A stretch of 64,000 nucleotides of DNA from Chromatiales bacterium (GTDB lineage: Bacteria; Pseudomonadota; Gammaproteobacteria; UBA6429; Thiohalophilaceae): the NCBI GenBank assembly GCA_027032075.1, contig JALVOC010000091.1:1-64000 (forward strand). Reading direction: 5' to 3'. Position numbers and translations under genes: made by a program. The notes beneath the pieces were generated by a model, which did no database searches, was not told the origin of the DNA, and saw nothing but the letters and a program-made list of their open reading frames with translations. Shown in pieces: positions 17,924 to 26,489 of this stretch. Positions within the stretch are counted from its first letter, which is position 1; the number at the start of each line of letters is the position of its first letter.

Positions 17924-19390
17924 CTATAGCCCGATGGGGCAGGGATTGGCCTTGCGGGCGGATTGATAAAGTTCAAGATAACGTTGTGCGCTTTGCCGCC
18001 AGGAAAAGTCCTGGCGCATGCCGGCCAGTTGCAGCTTCTTCCAGCTCTTTTTATCATTGTATAAAGACAGGGTGCGTTGTACTGCATCGAGCAGTGCCTC
18101 TGCCGAATCAGCATGGAAGACCACCCCGGTTGCGCTGCCATCCTCGAGGGTTTCCTCGTTGGCATCCACCACACTGTCCGCCAGCCCTCCCACACCCCGC
18201 ACGATCGGCGGAGTGCCGTAACGCAGGCTGTATAACTGGTTGAGGCCACAGGGTTCAAAGCGTGAAGGCATAAGGAAAGTGTCCACTCCCGCTTCGATCT
18301 GGTGGGCCAGTTGCTCGCTGTAGCCGATGCGGATGCCGATTTTTTCCCTGTGCTGCCTTGCCAGTTTGTTGAGAGCGGATTCGTATTCACGTTGTCCGCT
18401 GCCAAGCAGCACGAATTTCAGCGGCAGCTTCACGAGTTCCGGCAGCGCCTGGATGATGATATCCACTCCTTTTTGTTCCACCAGACGGCCGATAAAACCG
18501 ATGAGCAGTCGTTCGGCATCTTCAGGCAGGTTGAAGGTTTTTTCCAGTGCCAGTTTGTTGATTACTTTTTTCCCGAGAGAACGGCGGTTGTATTTCTGTG
18601 GCAAATGGCTATCACTGCCGGGGTTCCATTCATCAGTATCGATACCGTTGAGAATGCCGCTCAATGCCTGTTTGCGATGGCGTAACAGGCCATCCAGGCC
18701 GTTGCCGAATTCCGGTGTCTGTATTTCACGCGCATAGGTTGGGCTGACGGTGTTGATCCGATCGGCGAAAACCAGGCCGCCTTTTATAAAGGAAAGCTGG
18801 TGGTGGAATTCAAGCGCCTCATGGTGCCAGAAGTGCGGGGGCAGGCCGAGGCTTTTGAATGTTTCATAGGAAAACAATCCCTGGTAGGCAAGGTTGTGGA
18901 TGGTGAAAACGGTTGCCGGCCGTTGGGCCGCCAGTGTCAGCAGGGCCGGTACCAGACCGGTCTGCCAGTCATTGCAATGGACGATGTCTGCCTGCCAGTA
19001 AAGACCGGCCTGATCCAGTGAAACCCGGCTGATCACTTGGCAGAACAGCGCGAAGCGTTGCGCATTGTCGGGCCAGACTTCACCATCCGGATCGAGATAA
19101 GGATTGCCGGGACGATCGAAAAACAGCGGACAGTCCACCAGCCAGGTTTTGACCCGTGTGCCGGGCAGTCTGCTTTCGAGCAGGCTGACACGCTGGCCAT
19201 TCACTTCGAGGCTGGCGACCGGTTTGAGTTTGCCGGCACGGGTTTTACACTCCGCATAGGCGGGCAGGATCAGTCGCACATCCTGCTCCAGTGCGTGTAA
19301 GGCGCGTGGCAGGCTGCCGGCCACGTCTGCGAGGCCACCGGTTTTGATCAGCGGATGGGCTTCACTGCTGGCGAAAAGAACTCGGCTCAT
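17924..19390 (-). CDS. glgA: Glycogen synthase (ADP-glucose)
   Basis: This 488-residue GT5 glycosyltransferase extends alpha-1,4-glucan chains from ADP-glucose. The N-terminal ADP-glucose site KTGGLADVAGSLP is intact, and the C-terminal domain carries PSRFEPCGLNQLYSLRYG with the catalytic glutamate. Length is normal for the bacterial enzyme (about 480). It lies head-to-tail with glgB on the minus strand, about 100 nt apart. Its stop codon abuts the right end of repeat copy A. Confidence 0.96.
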   Translation of the reverse strand: MSRVLFASSEAHPLIKTGGLADVAGSLPRALHALEQDVRLILPAYAECKTRAGKLKPVASLEVNGQRVSLLESRLPGTRVKTWLVDCPLFFDRPGNPYLDPDGEVWPDNAQRFALFCQVISRVSLDQAGLYWQADIVHCNDWQTGLVPALLTLAAQRPATVFTIHNLAYQGLFSYETFKSLGLPPHFWHHEALEFHHQLSFIKGGLVFADRINTVSPTYAREIQTPEFGNGLDGLLRHRKQALSGILNGIDTDEWNPGSDSHLPQKYNRRSLGKKVINKLALEKTFNLPEDAERLLIGFIGRLVEQKGVDIIIQALPELVKLPLKFVLLGSGQREYESALNKLARQHREKIGIRIGYSEQLAHQIEAGVDTFLMPSRFEPCGLNQLYSLRYGTPPIVRGVGGLADSVVDANEETLEDGSATGVVFHADSAEALLDAVQRTLSLYNDKKSWKKLQLAGMRQDFSWRQSAQRYLELYQSARKANPCPIGL

Positions 19391-19491
19391 TTAAAACAAA
19401 AATCCTGCATACTGCATGAATACAAAACGCTGGAGGCCAAAACGGATTTGCAAACCCTCTATTGTCTTCCGCTGTCACAGAGTGATATTTA

Positions 19492-21690
19492 TCATGCATC
19501 CACTTTCTTCAGCACCAGTCCGGCCAGCGGTGGCAGGGTCAGGCTGAGTGACTGCGCATGGCCCATCCAGGGGATGTTTTCAGTCTCGATTACCCCCTGG
19601 TTGCCGACATTGCTGCCTGCATAATATTCTGAATCCGAATTGAGGATCTCGCGGTAGCGGCCGGGCAGGGGAACGCCAATGCGATAATTTTCTCGTGGCA
19701 CCGGCGTAAAATTGAGCGCCACTACGACAAACCCCTCATTGCTTCTGCGCTCGTAAACGAGAATCGATTGCGTGGCATCGTGACAGTCGATCCAGGCAAA
19801 CCCCTGGGGTTCAAAATCATTGTAATACAATGCCGGCTCGTTGCAGTAAAGCCGGTTGAGATCAGAAACCAGTTTTTGCACACCCTGATGCAAGGGGTAA
19901 TCGAGCACATACCAGTCGAGTGCTTTTTCGTGGTTCCATTCATCCCCCTGGGCAAATTCACAGCCCATAAACAGGAGTTTCTTGCCGGGATAGGTGAACA
20001 TGTAGGTATAAAGCAGCCGCAGGTTGGCGAAACGCTGCCATTCATCACCGGGCATCTTGTTGATCATGGATGCCTTGCCGTGCACTACTTCATCGTGGGA
20101 AAACGGCAGCACGAAGTTTTCGGTAAAGGCGTAAAGCAAGCCGAATGTCAGGGTGTTGTGATGATAGTGCCGGTGTATCGGATCCTTGCTCATGTATTCC
20201 AGGGTGTCATGCATCCAGCCCATGTTCCATTTCATCGAGAAACCCAGGCCGCCAATTTCCGGTGGGCGTGTGATTTGTGGCCAGGCGGTGGATTCCTCGG
20301 CAACGACGATCGTCCCCGGCTGTTGTGTGTGGGTGAGTACATTCATCTCACGCAAAAAGCTGATTGCCTCCAGGTTTTCGTTACCACCATGGATGTTCGG
20401 CAGCCAGTCGTGATCTTCGCGGGAGTAATCGAGGTAAAGCATGGAAGCGACAGCATCGACCCGCAGGCCATCAAGGTGAAACTCCTCCAGCCAGTACAGC
20501 GCACTGGCGAGTAAAAAGTTTTTTACTTCATTACGGCCGTAGTTGTAGATCAGGGTTCCCCAGTCGCGGTGTTCACCACGGCGGGGATCCTCATGCTCAT
20601 ACAGCGCGCTGCCGTCAAAAAAGGCAAGGCCGTGTTCATCCTTGGGAAAGTGTGCCGGCACCCAGTCGAGCAACACCCCGATATCGTGCTGGTGGCAATA
20701 ATCGACGAAATAACGAAAATCCGCCGGGCTGCCAAAACGGCTGGTGGGGGCGAAGTAACCGGTGGTCTGATAGCCCCAGGAGGCATCCAGCGGATGTTCG
20801 GTGATCGGCAGCAGCTCAATATGGGTAAAGCCAAGTTTCGAAACATGTTCGACCAGCCGGTGTGCCAGTTCGCGGTAGCCCAGAAAACCGCTGTCATCAT
20901 CGCGTTGCCAGGAGCCGAGATGGACTTCATAGATGGACGTGGGCGTATGTAACCAGTCGCGCTGCTGGCGCTTCGTGATCCAGCTTTCATCCTGCCAGGC
21001 ATAAGGTGTGGGGTCGGTTACGATCGAAGCGGTTTTGGGCCGGAGTTCATACTCTTGAGCGTAGGGGTCGGTTTTTACCAGCACCTGACCGCTCTGACGA
21101 TTGCGGATCTCGAATTTATACAGCGTGCCGGCTTCCAGTTCAGGGATAAAGATTTCCCACACACCGCTGCCACCACGGATCCGCATGGGATGACAGCGGC
21201 CGTCCCAGCGGTTGAAATCGCCGATCACACTGACGCGTTCTGCATTGGGTGCCCAGGTGGCGAATAACACACCTTTAACGTCACCTATCTGGTGCACGTG
21301 GGCTCCCAGATGGCGCTGGATGTGCCAATGCCTGCCTTCGGCAAAAAGATGCAGATCAAAGTCAGAGATTTGTGGCGGGAAGCAGTAAGGATCATGACGG
21401 CTGTGTTGCCAGCCGGCGCTGTCTGTCCAGTTTATCTTGTATATTTCAGGGACGCGGTTTGCCGGCCCGGTATAGACATAAACATCGCTGCTGCCGAGGC
21501 GCGCCATGGGTAATTTTTCATCCCCCAGTGTCACCTCGCTCGACGCAGGCAGAAATACACGCACCGTAACCTGCCCGCCCTCGAGATGCCGGCCGAGGAC
21601 GGAAAAGGGATCATGATGACGGGCCTCGATGATCTTTTGCAACTCGGCATCGGGCTGGTCGGTTGTATTGGCTATGATTTTAGTGGGCAT
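19492..21690 (-). CDS. glgB: 1,4-alpha-glucan branching enzyme
   Basis: This 732-residue GH13 enzyme introduces alpha-1,6 branches into glycogen. It has the long form: an extra N-terminal module (about 1-110), a CBM48 module (about 115-215) and the GH13 barrel. Catalytic segments are [17 protein letters not shown] with the nucleophile aspartate, [10 protein letters not shown] with the acid/base glutamate, and [12 protein letters not shown]. It is transcribed away from glgC across a 211-nt divergent region and is probably co-transcribed with glgA. Confidence 0.96.
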   Translation of the reverse strand: MPTKIIANTTDQPDAELQKIIEARHHDPFSVLGRHLEGGQVTVRVFLPASSEVTLGDEKLPMARLGSSDVYVYTGPANRVPEIYKINWTDSAGWQHSRHDPYCFPPQISDFDLHLFAEGRHWHIQRHLGAHVHQIGDVKGVLFATWAPNAERVSVIGDFNRWDGRCHPMRIRGGSGVWEIFIPELEAGTLYKFEIRNRQSGQVLVKTDPYAQEYELRPKTASIVTDPTPYAWQDESWITKRQQRDWLHTPTSIYEVHLGSWQRDDDSGFLGYRELAHRLVEHVSKLGFTHIELLPITEHPLDASWGYQTTGYFAPTSRFGSPADFRYFVDYCHQHDIGVLLDWVPAHFPKDEHGLAFFDGSALYEHEDPRRGEHRDWGTLIYNYGRNEVKNFLLASALYWLEEFHLDGLRVDAVASMLYLDYSREDHDWLPNIHGGNENLEAISFLREMNVLTHTQQPGTIVVAEESTAWPQITRPPEIGGLGFSMKWNMGWMHDTLEYMSKDPIHRHYHHNTLTFGLLYAFTENFVLPFSHDEVVHGKASMINKMPGDEWQRFANLRLLYTYMFTYPGKKLLFMGCEFAQGDEWNHEKALDWYVLDYPLHQGVQKLVSDLNRLYCNEPALYYNDFEPQGFAWIDCHDATQSILVYERRSNEGFVVVALNFTPVPRENYRIGVPLPGRYREILNSDSEYYAGSNVGNQGVIETENIPWMGHAQSLSLTLPPLAGLVLKKVDA

Positions 21691-21901
21691 CAGTGGATGG
21701 CTGTTCAGTAATTTAAGTAATAAACCCGTATTTTACAGGTTTTGCTGCAAATATGTTTGATGGTTTATGCTTTAATGACGATACAAGTGGAAATATGTCG
21801 TCATATTGTAAATAATGCAAGTTAACCTGCGCGTGAAGATTGGTGATCAGCATCACTGATGTTCCCCTCATCGGTGAGTAATGGAATAAGGTTCTGGCTT
21901 C
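21691..21901. promoter_or_regulatory. Divergent glgB/glgC control region
   Basis: This 211-nt gap must hold promoters for both arms of the glycogen cluster. Two short perfect inverted repeats stand out as candidate operators: AATATG-tcgt-CATATT at 21792-21807 and GTGAT-cagc-ATCAC at 21843-21856. No confident -35/-10 pair was identified by eye. The regulators are unknown. Confidence 0.35.
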
Positions 21902-23170
21902 ATGATATCAAATCGTTCCATCCGGTTTGTCAGCCGTTTGACGCGGGACACCCTCGCGCTCATCATGGCAGGGGGGCGCGGTTCACGTCTCAAACAACTC
22001 ACCCAGTGGCGAGCCAAGCCAGCAGTACCTTTTGGCGGCAAATTCCGCATTATTGATTTTCCGCTTTCTAATTGTGTCAATTCAGGTATTCGCCGCATCG
22101 GGGTGCTTACCCAGTATAAGGCGCATTCCCTGATCACGCACATTCAGAAAGGCTGGGGACATTTGCGTGCGGAATATGGCGAATTCGTGGAGCTGTTACC
22201 GGCACAACAGCGGATCGAGACGTCCTGGTACGCCGGCACGGCTGATGCGATATACCAGAATCTGGATATCATCCGCAGCCACGATCCGCGCTATGTATTG
22301 ATTCTTGCGGGTGATCACATTTACAAGATGGACTATGGGGCGTTGTTGGCCTATCACGTGGATTGCGATGCCGATATCACCGTGGGCTGTATCGAGGTGC
22401 CGCTGGCAGACGCGCGTTCCTTCGGGGTGATGAGTGTGGATGAGCACGGCCGTATCGAGGACTTCAATGAAAAGCCGTCCCAGCCTAAGCCAATGCCGGG
22501 ACGCGAGGATATGGCGCTCTGTTCCATGGGTATCTATGTGTTTAACAAGGAATTTCTGTTCGAACAGTTGATCAAGGATGCCGACACGCCCAATTCCAGT
22601 CATGATTTCGGTCATGACATCATTCCCGCTGTTATCAATAAGTACCGTGCTTTCGCCTATCCTTTCCACGATGTGAATAACACCAAGCAGTCCTACTGGC
22701 GTGATGTCGGCACAGTGGATGCATTCTGGGATGCCAACATGGAGCTGATCGGCGTTACGCCGGAATTGAATCTTTATGACAACGAATGGCCCATCTGGAC
22801 GTATCAGGAACAGCTGCCACCGGCAAAGTTCGTGTTTGATGATGATGATCGCCGTGGCATGGCGGTGGATTCCATGGTTTCCGGCGGCTGCATTATTTCA
22901 GGTGCGTTGGTGCATCATTCCTTGTTGTTTTCCGGTGTGCATGTGAATTCCTATGCCGTTCTGAAGGATTCCGTGGTAATGCCGGATGTCACAATCAACC
23001 AGCATTGCCATATCAGCAAAGCGGTTATCGACAAGGGTTGTGTGGTGCCGGAAGGCATGGTGATAGGTGAAAATCCGGAGAGGGATGCCGAGCGTTTCTA
23101 TGTCAGCCCCGGCGGGGTGGTGCTGGTGACGCCGGAGATGCTCGGACAGAAACTGCATCATGTCCGCTAA
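21902..23170 (+). CDS. glgC: Glucose-1-phosphate adenylyltransferase
   Basis: This 422-residue ADP-glucose pyrophosphorylase makes ADP-glucose from glucose-1-P and ATP, the committed step of glycogen synthesis. The nucleotidyltransferase motif [20 protein letters not shown] and [18 protein letters not shown] are present, followed by a C-terminal left-handed beta-helix (about 300-420) used in allosteric control. Length matches E. coli GlgC (431). The gene overlaps the next reading frame by 11 nt, indicating a glgC-GH57-malQ operon. Confidence 0.97.
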   Translation: MISNRSIRFVSRLTRDTLALIMAGGRGSRLKQLTQWRAKPAVPFGGKFRIIDFPLSNCVNSGIRRIGVLTQYKAHSLITHIQKGWGHLRAEYGEFVELLPAQQRIETSWYAGTADAIYQNLDIIRSHDPRYVLILAGDHIYKMDYGALLAYHVDCDADITVGCIEVPLADARSFGVMSVDEHGRIEDFNEKPSQPKPMPGREDMALCSMGIYVFNKEFLFEQLIKDADTPNSSHDFGHDIIPAVINKYRAFAYPFHDVNNTKQSYWRDVGTVDAFWDANMELIGVTPELNLYDNEWPIWTYQEQLPPAKFVFDDDDRRGMAVDSMVSGGCIISGALVHHSLLFSGVHVNSYAVLKDSVVMPDVTINQHCHISKAVIDKGCVVPEGMVIGENPERDAERFYVSPGGVVLVTPEMLGQKLHHVR

Positions 23171-24851
23171 AATGAAAGTTGTCCTTTACTGGCACATGCA
23201 TCAACCGGAGTACCGCGATCTGCGCAGCGGTGAATACCATCAGCCCTGGACGTACCTGCACGCGATCAAGGATTACGTCGATATGGCAGCCCACCTCGAG
23301 GCATTACCTGAAGCACGCGCGGTGGTGAATTTTGTCCCCATATTACTGGAGCAAATCGACGATTACGCCAAACAAATCAAGGGTTACTTTGCCAACAGCG
23401 TGGCGCTCACCGATCCGTTGCTGGAGGCGTTGGCCGGCCCTGTCCTGCCCGCAAGCGTGGAGAGCCGTCTTGGCCTCATCCGGCAATGTCTGCGTGTCAA
23501 TGAAAAACGGCTGATCAAACGTTTTCCCGCCTATCAAAAGCTGGCAGGGGTTGCCGAATGGCTGCAGCAGCATCCCGAGATGATGCTCTATGTCAATGAT
23601 CAGTACCTGGTGGACATACTGGTGTGGTACCACCTCGCCTGGCTGGGGGAAACCGTACGCCGAAACGACAAACGGGTGGCGGATTTGCTGGCAAAACAGA
23701 GTGGTTACACCCTGCACGACAGGCGTGAACTGTTAAGCATCATCGGTGACCTGCTGGACGGGATAATCGGCCGTTATCGAAAGCTGGCGGAAAAAGGCCG
23801 GGTTGAGTTGTCCCTCACACCCTATGCGCATCCCATCATGCCGTTGTTACTCGATATCCAGAGTGCGCGTGAGGCCATGCCGGATATCAATTTGCCCTTT
23901 TTGCAAAATTATCCCGGTGGTGAGGAAAGGGTGCGTTGGCATCTCGAGCAGGGCATGGAAACGTTCAAAAAATATTTTGGTTCCACTCCTGTGGGATGCT
24001 GGCCGTCCGAGGGCAGTATCAGCGAGGAGACCCTGCGTCTTTTGTCGGCGGCCGGCTTCCGCTGGACGGCAAGCGGTGAAACCGTATTGCGCAACAGCCT
24101 GGCGGCTTCGCAAACCCCGCCGGAAGAAGGTGAATGCCTGCATCGTCCCTATCAGCTTGAGAACACCGGCGTGACCTGTTTTTTCCGTGATGACGGTTTG
24201 TCTGATCTTATCGGTTTTACTTATTCCGACTGGCACGCGGAAGATGCGGTGGCAAACCTGATACACCATCTTGAAAACATTGCCGGCGCCTGTGGCGATT
24301 GTCCCGATGCGGTGGTGTCCATCATCCTGGATGGTGAAAATGCCTGGGAGTTTTATCCGAAAAACGGTTATTACTTCCTGCGCACCTTGTATAAAGAACT
24401 GGCGGAACATCCCGGGCTGGAACTGACGATTTTTTCTGAATGCCTGAAAGACACCTCACCAAGAATCATGCAGAAAGTGGTGGCGGGAAGCTGGGTGTAC
24501 GGAACCTTTTCCACCTGGATTGGCGACAAGGACAAAAACCACGCCTGGGACATGCTCGGAGAGGCCAAGCGTCACTATGATGCGGCACTCGCAAGCGGCC
24601 GCCTGGATGAAAAGCACCAGCAGAGAGCCGCTCGGCAGCTTGCCATTTGTGAAGGGTCGGACTGGTTCTGGTGGTTTGGCGATTACAACCCGGCCGAGTC
24701 GGTGAGCGATTTTGAATCCCTGTTTCGCAAACATTTATCCAACCTCTACCAGATTCTGGGTGTGGAACCACCCGCGTATCTGTCCGAAGTGTTTGCCCAC
24801 GGCAGTGGTACCCCGGCGGTTGGCGGGGTGATGCGCCGCGGACAGGAATAG
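23160..24851 (+). CDS. Glycoside hydrolase family 57 protein
   Basis: This 563-residue cytoplasmic protein begins with the GH57 signature [11 protein letters not shown]. It contains the conserved catalytic regions [10 protein letters not shown] (nucleophile candidate E284) and [12 protein letters not shown] (acid candidate D391). GH57 members include alpha-amylases, 4-alpha-glucanotransferases and branching enzymes. The location between glgC and malQ points to glycogen or maltodextrin processing, but the exact reaction is not settled. The start overlaps the glgC stop; a second ATG at 23172 is also possible. No signal peptide is seen. Confidence 0.9.
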   Translation: MSAKMKVVLYWHMHQPEYRDLRSGEYHQPWTYLHAIKDYVDMAAHLEALPEARAVVNFVPILLEQIDDYAKQIKGYFANSVALTDPLLEALAGPVLPASVESRLGLIRQCLRVNEKRLIKRFPAYQKLAGVAEWLQQHPEMMLYVNDQYLVDILVWYHLAWLGETVRRNDKRVADLLAKQSGYTLHDRRELLSIIGDLLDGIIGRYRKLAEKGRVELSLTPYAHPIMPLLLDIQSAREAMPDINLPFLQNYPGGEERVRWHLEQGMETFKKYFGSTPVGCWPSEGSISEETLRLLSAAGFRWTASGETVLRNSLAASQTPPEEGECLHRPYQLENTGVTCFFRDDGLSDLIGFTYSDWHAEDAVANLIHHLENIAGACGDCPDAVVSIILDGENAWEFYPKNGYYFLRTLYKELAEHPGLELTIFSECLKDTSPRIMQKVVAGSWVYGTFSTWIGDKDKNHAWDMLGEAKRHYDAALASGRLDEKHQQRAARQLAICEGSDWFWWFGDYNPAESVSDFESLFRKHLSNLYQILGVEPPAYLSEVFAHGSGTPAVGGVMRRGQE

Positions 24852-24870
24852 TTTGAAACAAGGAGCGGTA

Positions 24871-26388
24871 TTGGAACAAACAGTCAGGACGAAGCAGTTT
24901 CACTTGTTGCAACAACGGCGTGCCGGTATCCTGCTGCATCCCACCTCCTTGCCGGGGCCTCTGCCCAGCGGCGACATGGGGCATGACGCTTATCGCTTTG
25001 TTGAGTTTCTTGCCACCAGTGGTATCGGCCTGTGGCAGATGCTGCCACTCGGGCCCACCCATGATGACGGTTCCCCCTACCAGTGCCTCTCGGTACATGC
25101 CGGCAATCCCCGGCTCATCAGTCTCGACTGGTTACGCGATCGCGGCTGGCTGGATGAAACAAAGGTTTCCGTGGCTGCCACCCACCAGGACTATCGCCAG
25201 GCCTGCCTGCATACCGCCTGGGAAGGGTTCAACCGGCATGCCGATGAAAGCCACAGGCAGGGCTTCGAGGAGTTTCGCCGGCAGCACGCCAGCTGGCTGG
25301 ATGACTACGCACTCTACTGCGCGATACGCCGCGAGCAGAAAAACCGCATCTGGACGAAGTGGCCGGCCGAACTGCGTGATCGCCAGGCCGCGGCACTTGA
25401 AAGCGTGCGGCGCAAGCTGCACGAATCGCTGGAGCAGGTGCGCTTCGAGCAATACGTGTTTTTCAGCCAGTGGTATGAACTCAAGCAGTATGCGCATCGG
25501 CATGATGTGTGGTTGTTTGGTGATTGCCCGATTTTTGTCGCCCTTGACAGTGCGGATGTCTGGTGCCATCGGGAATATTTTGAGCTTGATGAGAGCGGCC
25601 GCGCCACGGTAGTCGCCGGTGTGCCGCCGGACTACTTTTCCGCCACCGGCCAACGCTGGGGAAACCCGCTCTACAACTGGGAGGCGATGCAGGCAGACGG
25701 TTTCAAATGGTGGATCGAACGTATCCAGAGCCAGCTGGAGCTCTTCGATGTGGTGCGTGTGGATCACTTCCGGGGTTTCGAGGCCTACTGGGAGATCCCC
25801 GCCGAGGCCAAAACCGCAGTGGAGGGGCATTGGGTAAAAGCGCCGGGAGAGGTGTTGTTGCACACCCTGCATGAACATTTCGATGGCCTGCCGCTGGTGG
25901 CCGAGGATTTGGGAGTGATCACTCCGGAAGTGGAGGCGTTGCGCCGCCGTTTTGATTTACCCGGCATGAAAGTCCTGCAATTCGCATTCAGCGGCGGTGC
26001 GGACAATCCTTACCTGCCCCATAACCATGAAGTCAACAGCGTCGTTTATACCGGTACTCACGATAACGACACCACCCTCGCCTGGTATCAGAAGCTGCCG
26101 GCAGAACAACAACGGTTGATTGAAGATTATCTCGGTTACCCCGTGGGCGGGAGCATGCCCTGGCCGCTGATCCGTACCGCACTTGCTTCCGTTGCGTGTC
26201 TGGCGGTATTACCGATGCAGGATGTGCTCGGACTCGGTGAGGGTGAGCGGATGAATACGCCCGGCACCCGCAGCGGCAACTGGCAGTGGCGTTTTGACTG
26301 GCCGCAGATCCCGGCGGATCTGTCTGGCCGCCTGCGGCATCTGTTGCATCTTTATGGGCGGGATTCAGGCTACAGCGGGGGTGGTTGA
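24871..26388 (+). CDS. malQ: 4-alpha-glucanotransferase (amylomaltase)
   Basis: This 505-residue GH77 enzyme rearranges maltodextrins by transferring glucan segments. It has the usual GILLHPTSLPGP opening, the nucleophile region VVRVDHFRGFEAYW, LVAEDLGVITPEVEAL and YTGTHDNDT. The start chosen is TTG at 24871 because AAGGAG lies 5 nt upstream; an in-frame TTG at 24853 also exists. It is the last gene of the glgC operon and is convergent with glgP, 97 nt away, with a half repeat element in the gap. Confidence 0.94.
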   Translation: MEQTVRTKQFHLLQQRRAGILLHPTSLPGPLPSGDMGHDAYRFVEFLATSGIGLWQMLPLGPTHDDGSPYQCLSVHAGNPRLISLDWLRDRGWLDETKVSVAATHQDYRQACLHTAWEGFNRHADESHRQGFEEFRRQHASWLDDYALYCAIRREQKNRIWTKWPAELRDRQAAALESVRRKLHESLEQVRFEQYVFFSQWYELKQYAHRHDVWLFGDCPIFVALDSADVWCHREYFELDESGRATVVAGVPPDYFSATGQRWGNPLYNWEAMQADGFKWWIERIQSQLELFDVVRVDHFRGFEAYWEIPAEAKTAVEGHWVKAPGEVLLHTLHEHFDGLPLVAEDLGVITPEVEALRRRFDLPGMKVLQFAFSGGADNPYLPHNHEVNSVVYTGTHDNDTTLAWYQKLPAEQQRLIEDYLGYPVGGSMPWPLIRTALASVACLAVLPMQDVLGLGEGERMNTPGTRSGNWQWRFDWPQIPADLSGRLRHLLHLYGRDSGYSGGG

Positions 26389-26445
26389 GCCTTCTCTCAT
26401 TGACCGTAATAGCTGCGGTGTCCTGAGCACTTTTCCCTCAGTTTT

Positions 26446-26489
26446 TGCCTCGTTTCCCAAATGTACTGGTATTCGGAACGCCTGTTTAG
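26446..26489 (-). repeat. Half element: inverted copy of the 17721-17764 repeat end
   Basis: Reading the minus strand, 26489 to 26446 matches 17721-17764 at 40 of 44 positions, and all four differences are transitions. There is no 52-nt core or inner stem beside it, so this is a solo end. It contains CTAAACAGGC, whose TAA is the glgP stop codon. It also resembles the right end of copy A (25 of 32 positions over about 17897-17928), consistent with the terminal inverted repeats of one element family. Confidence 0.8.
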
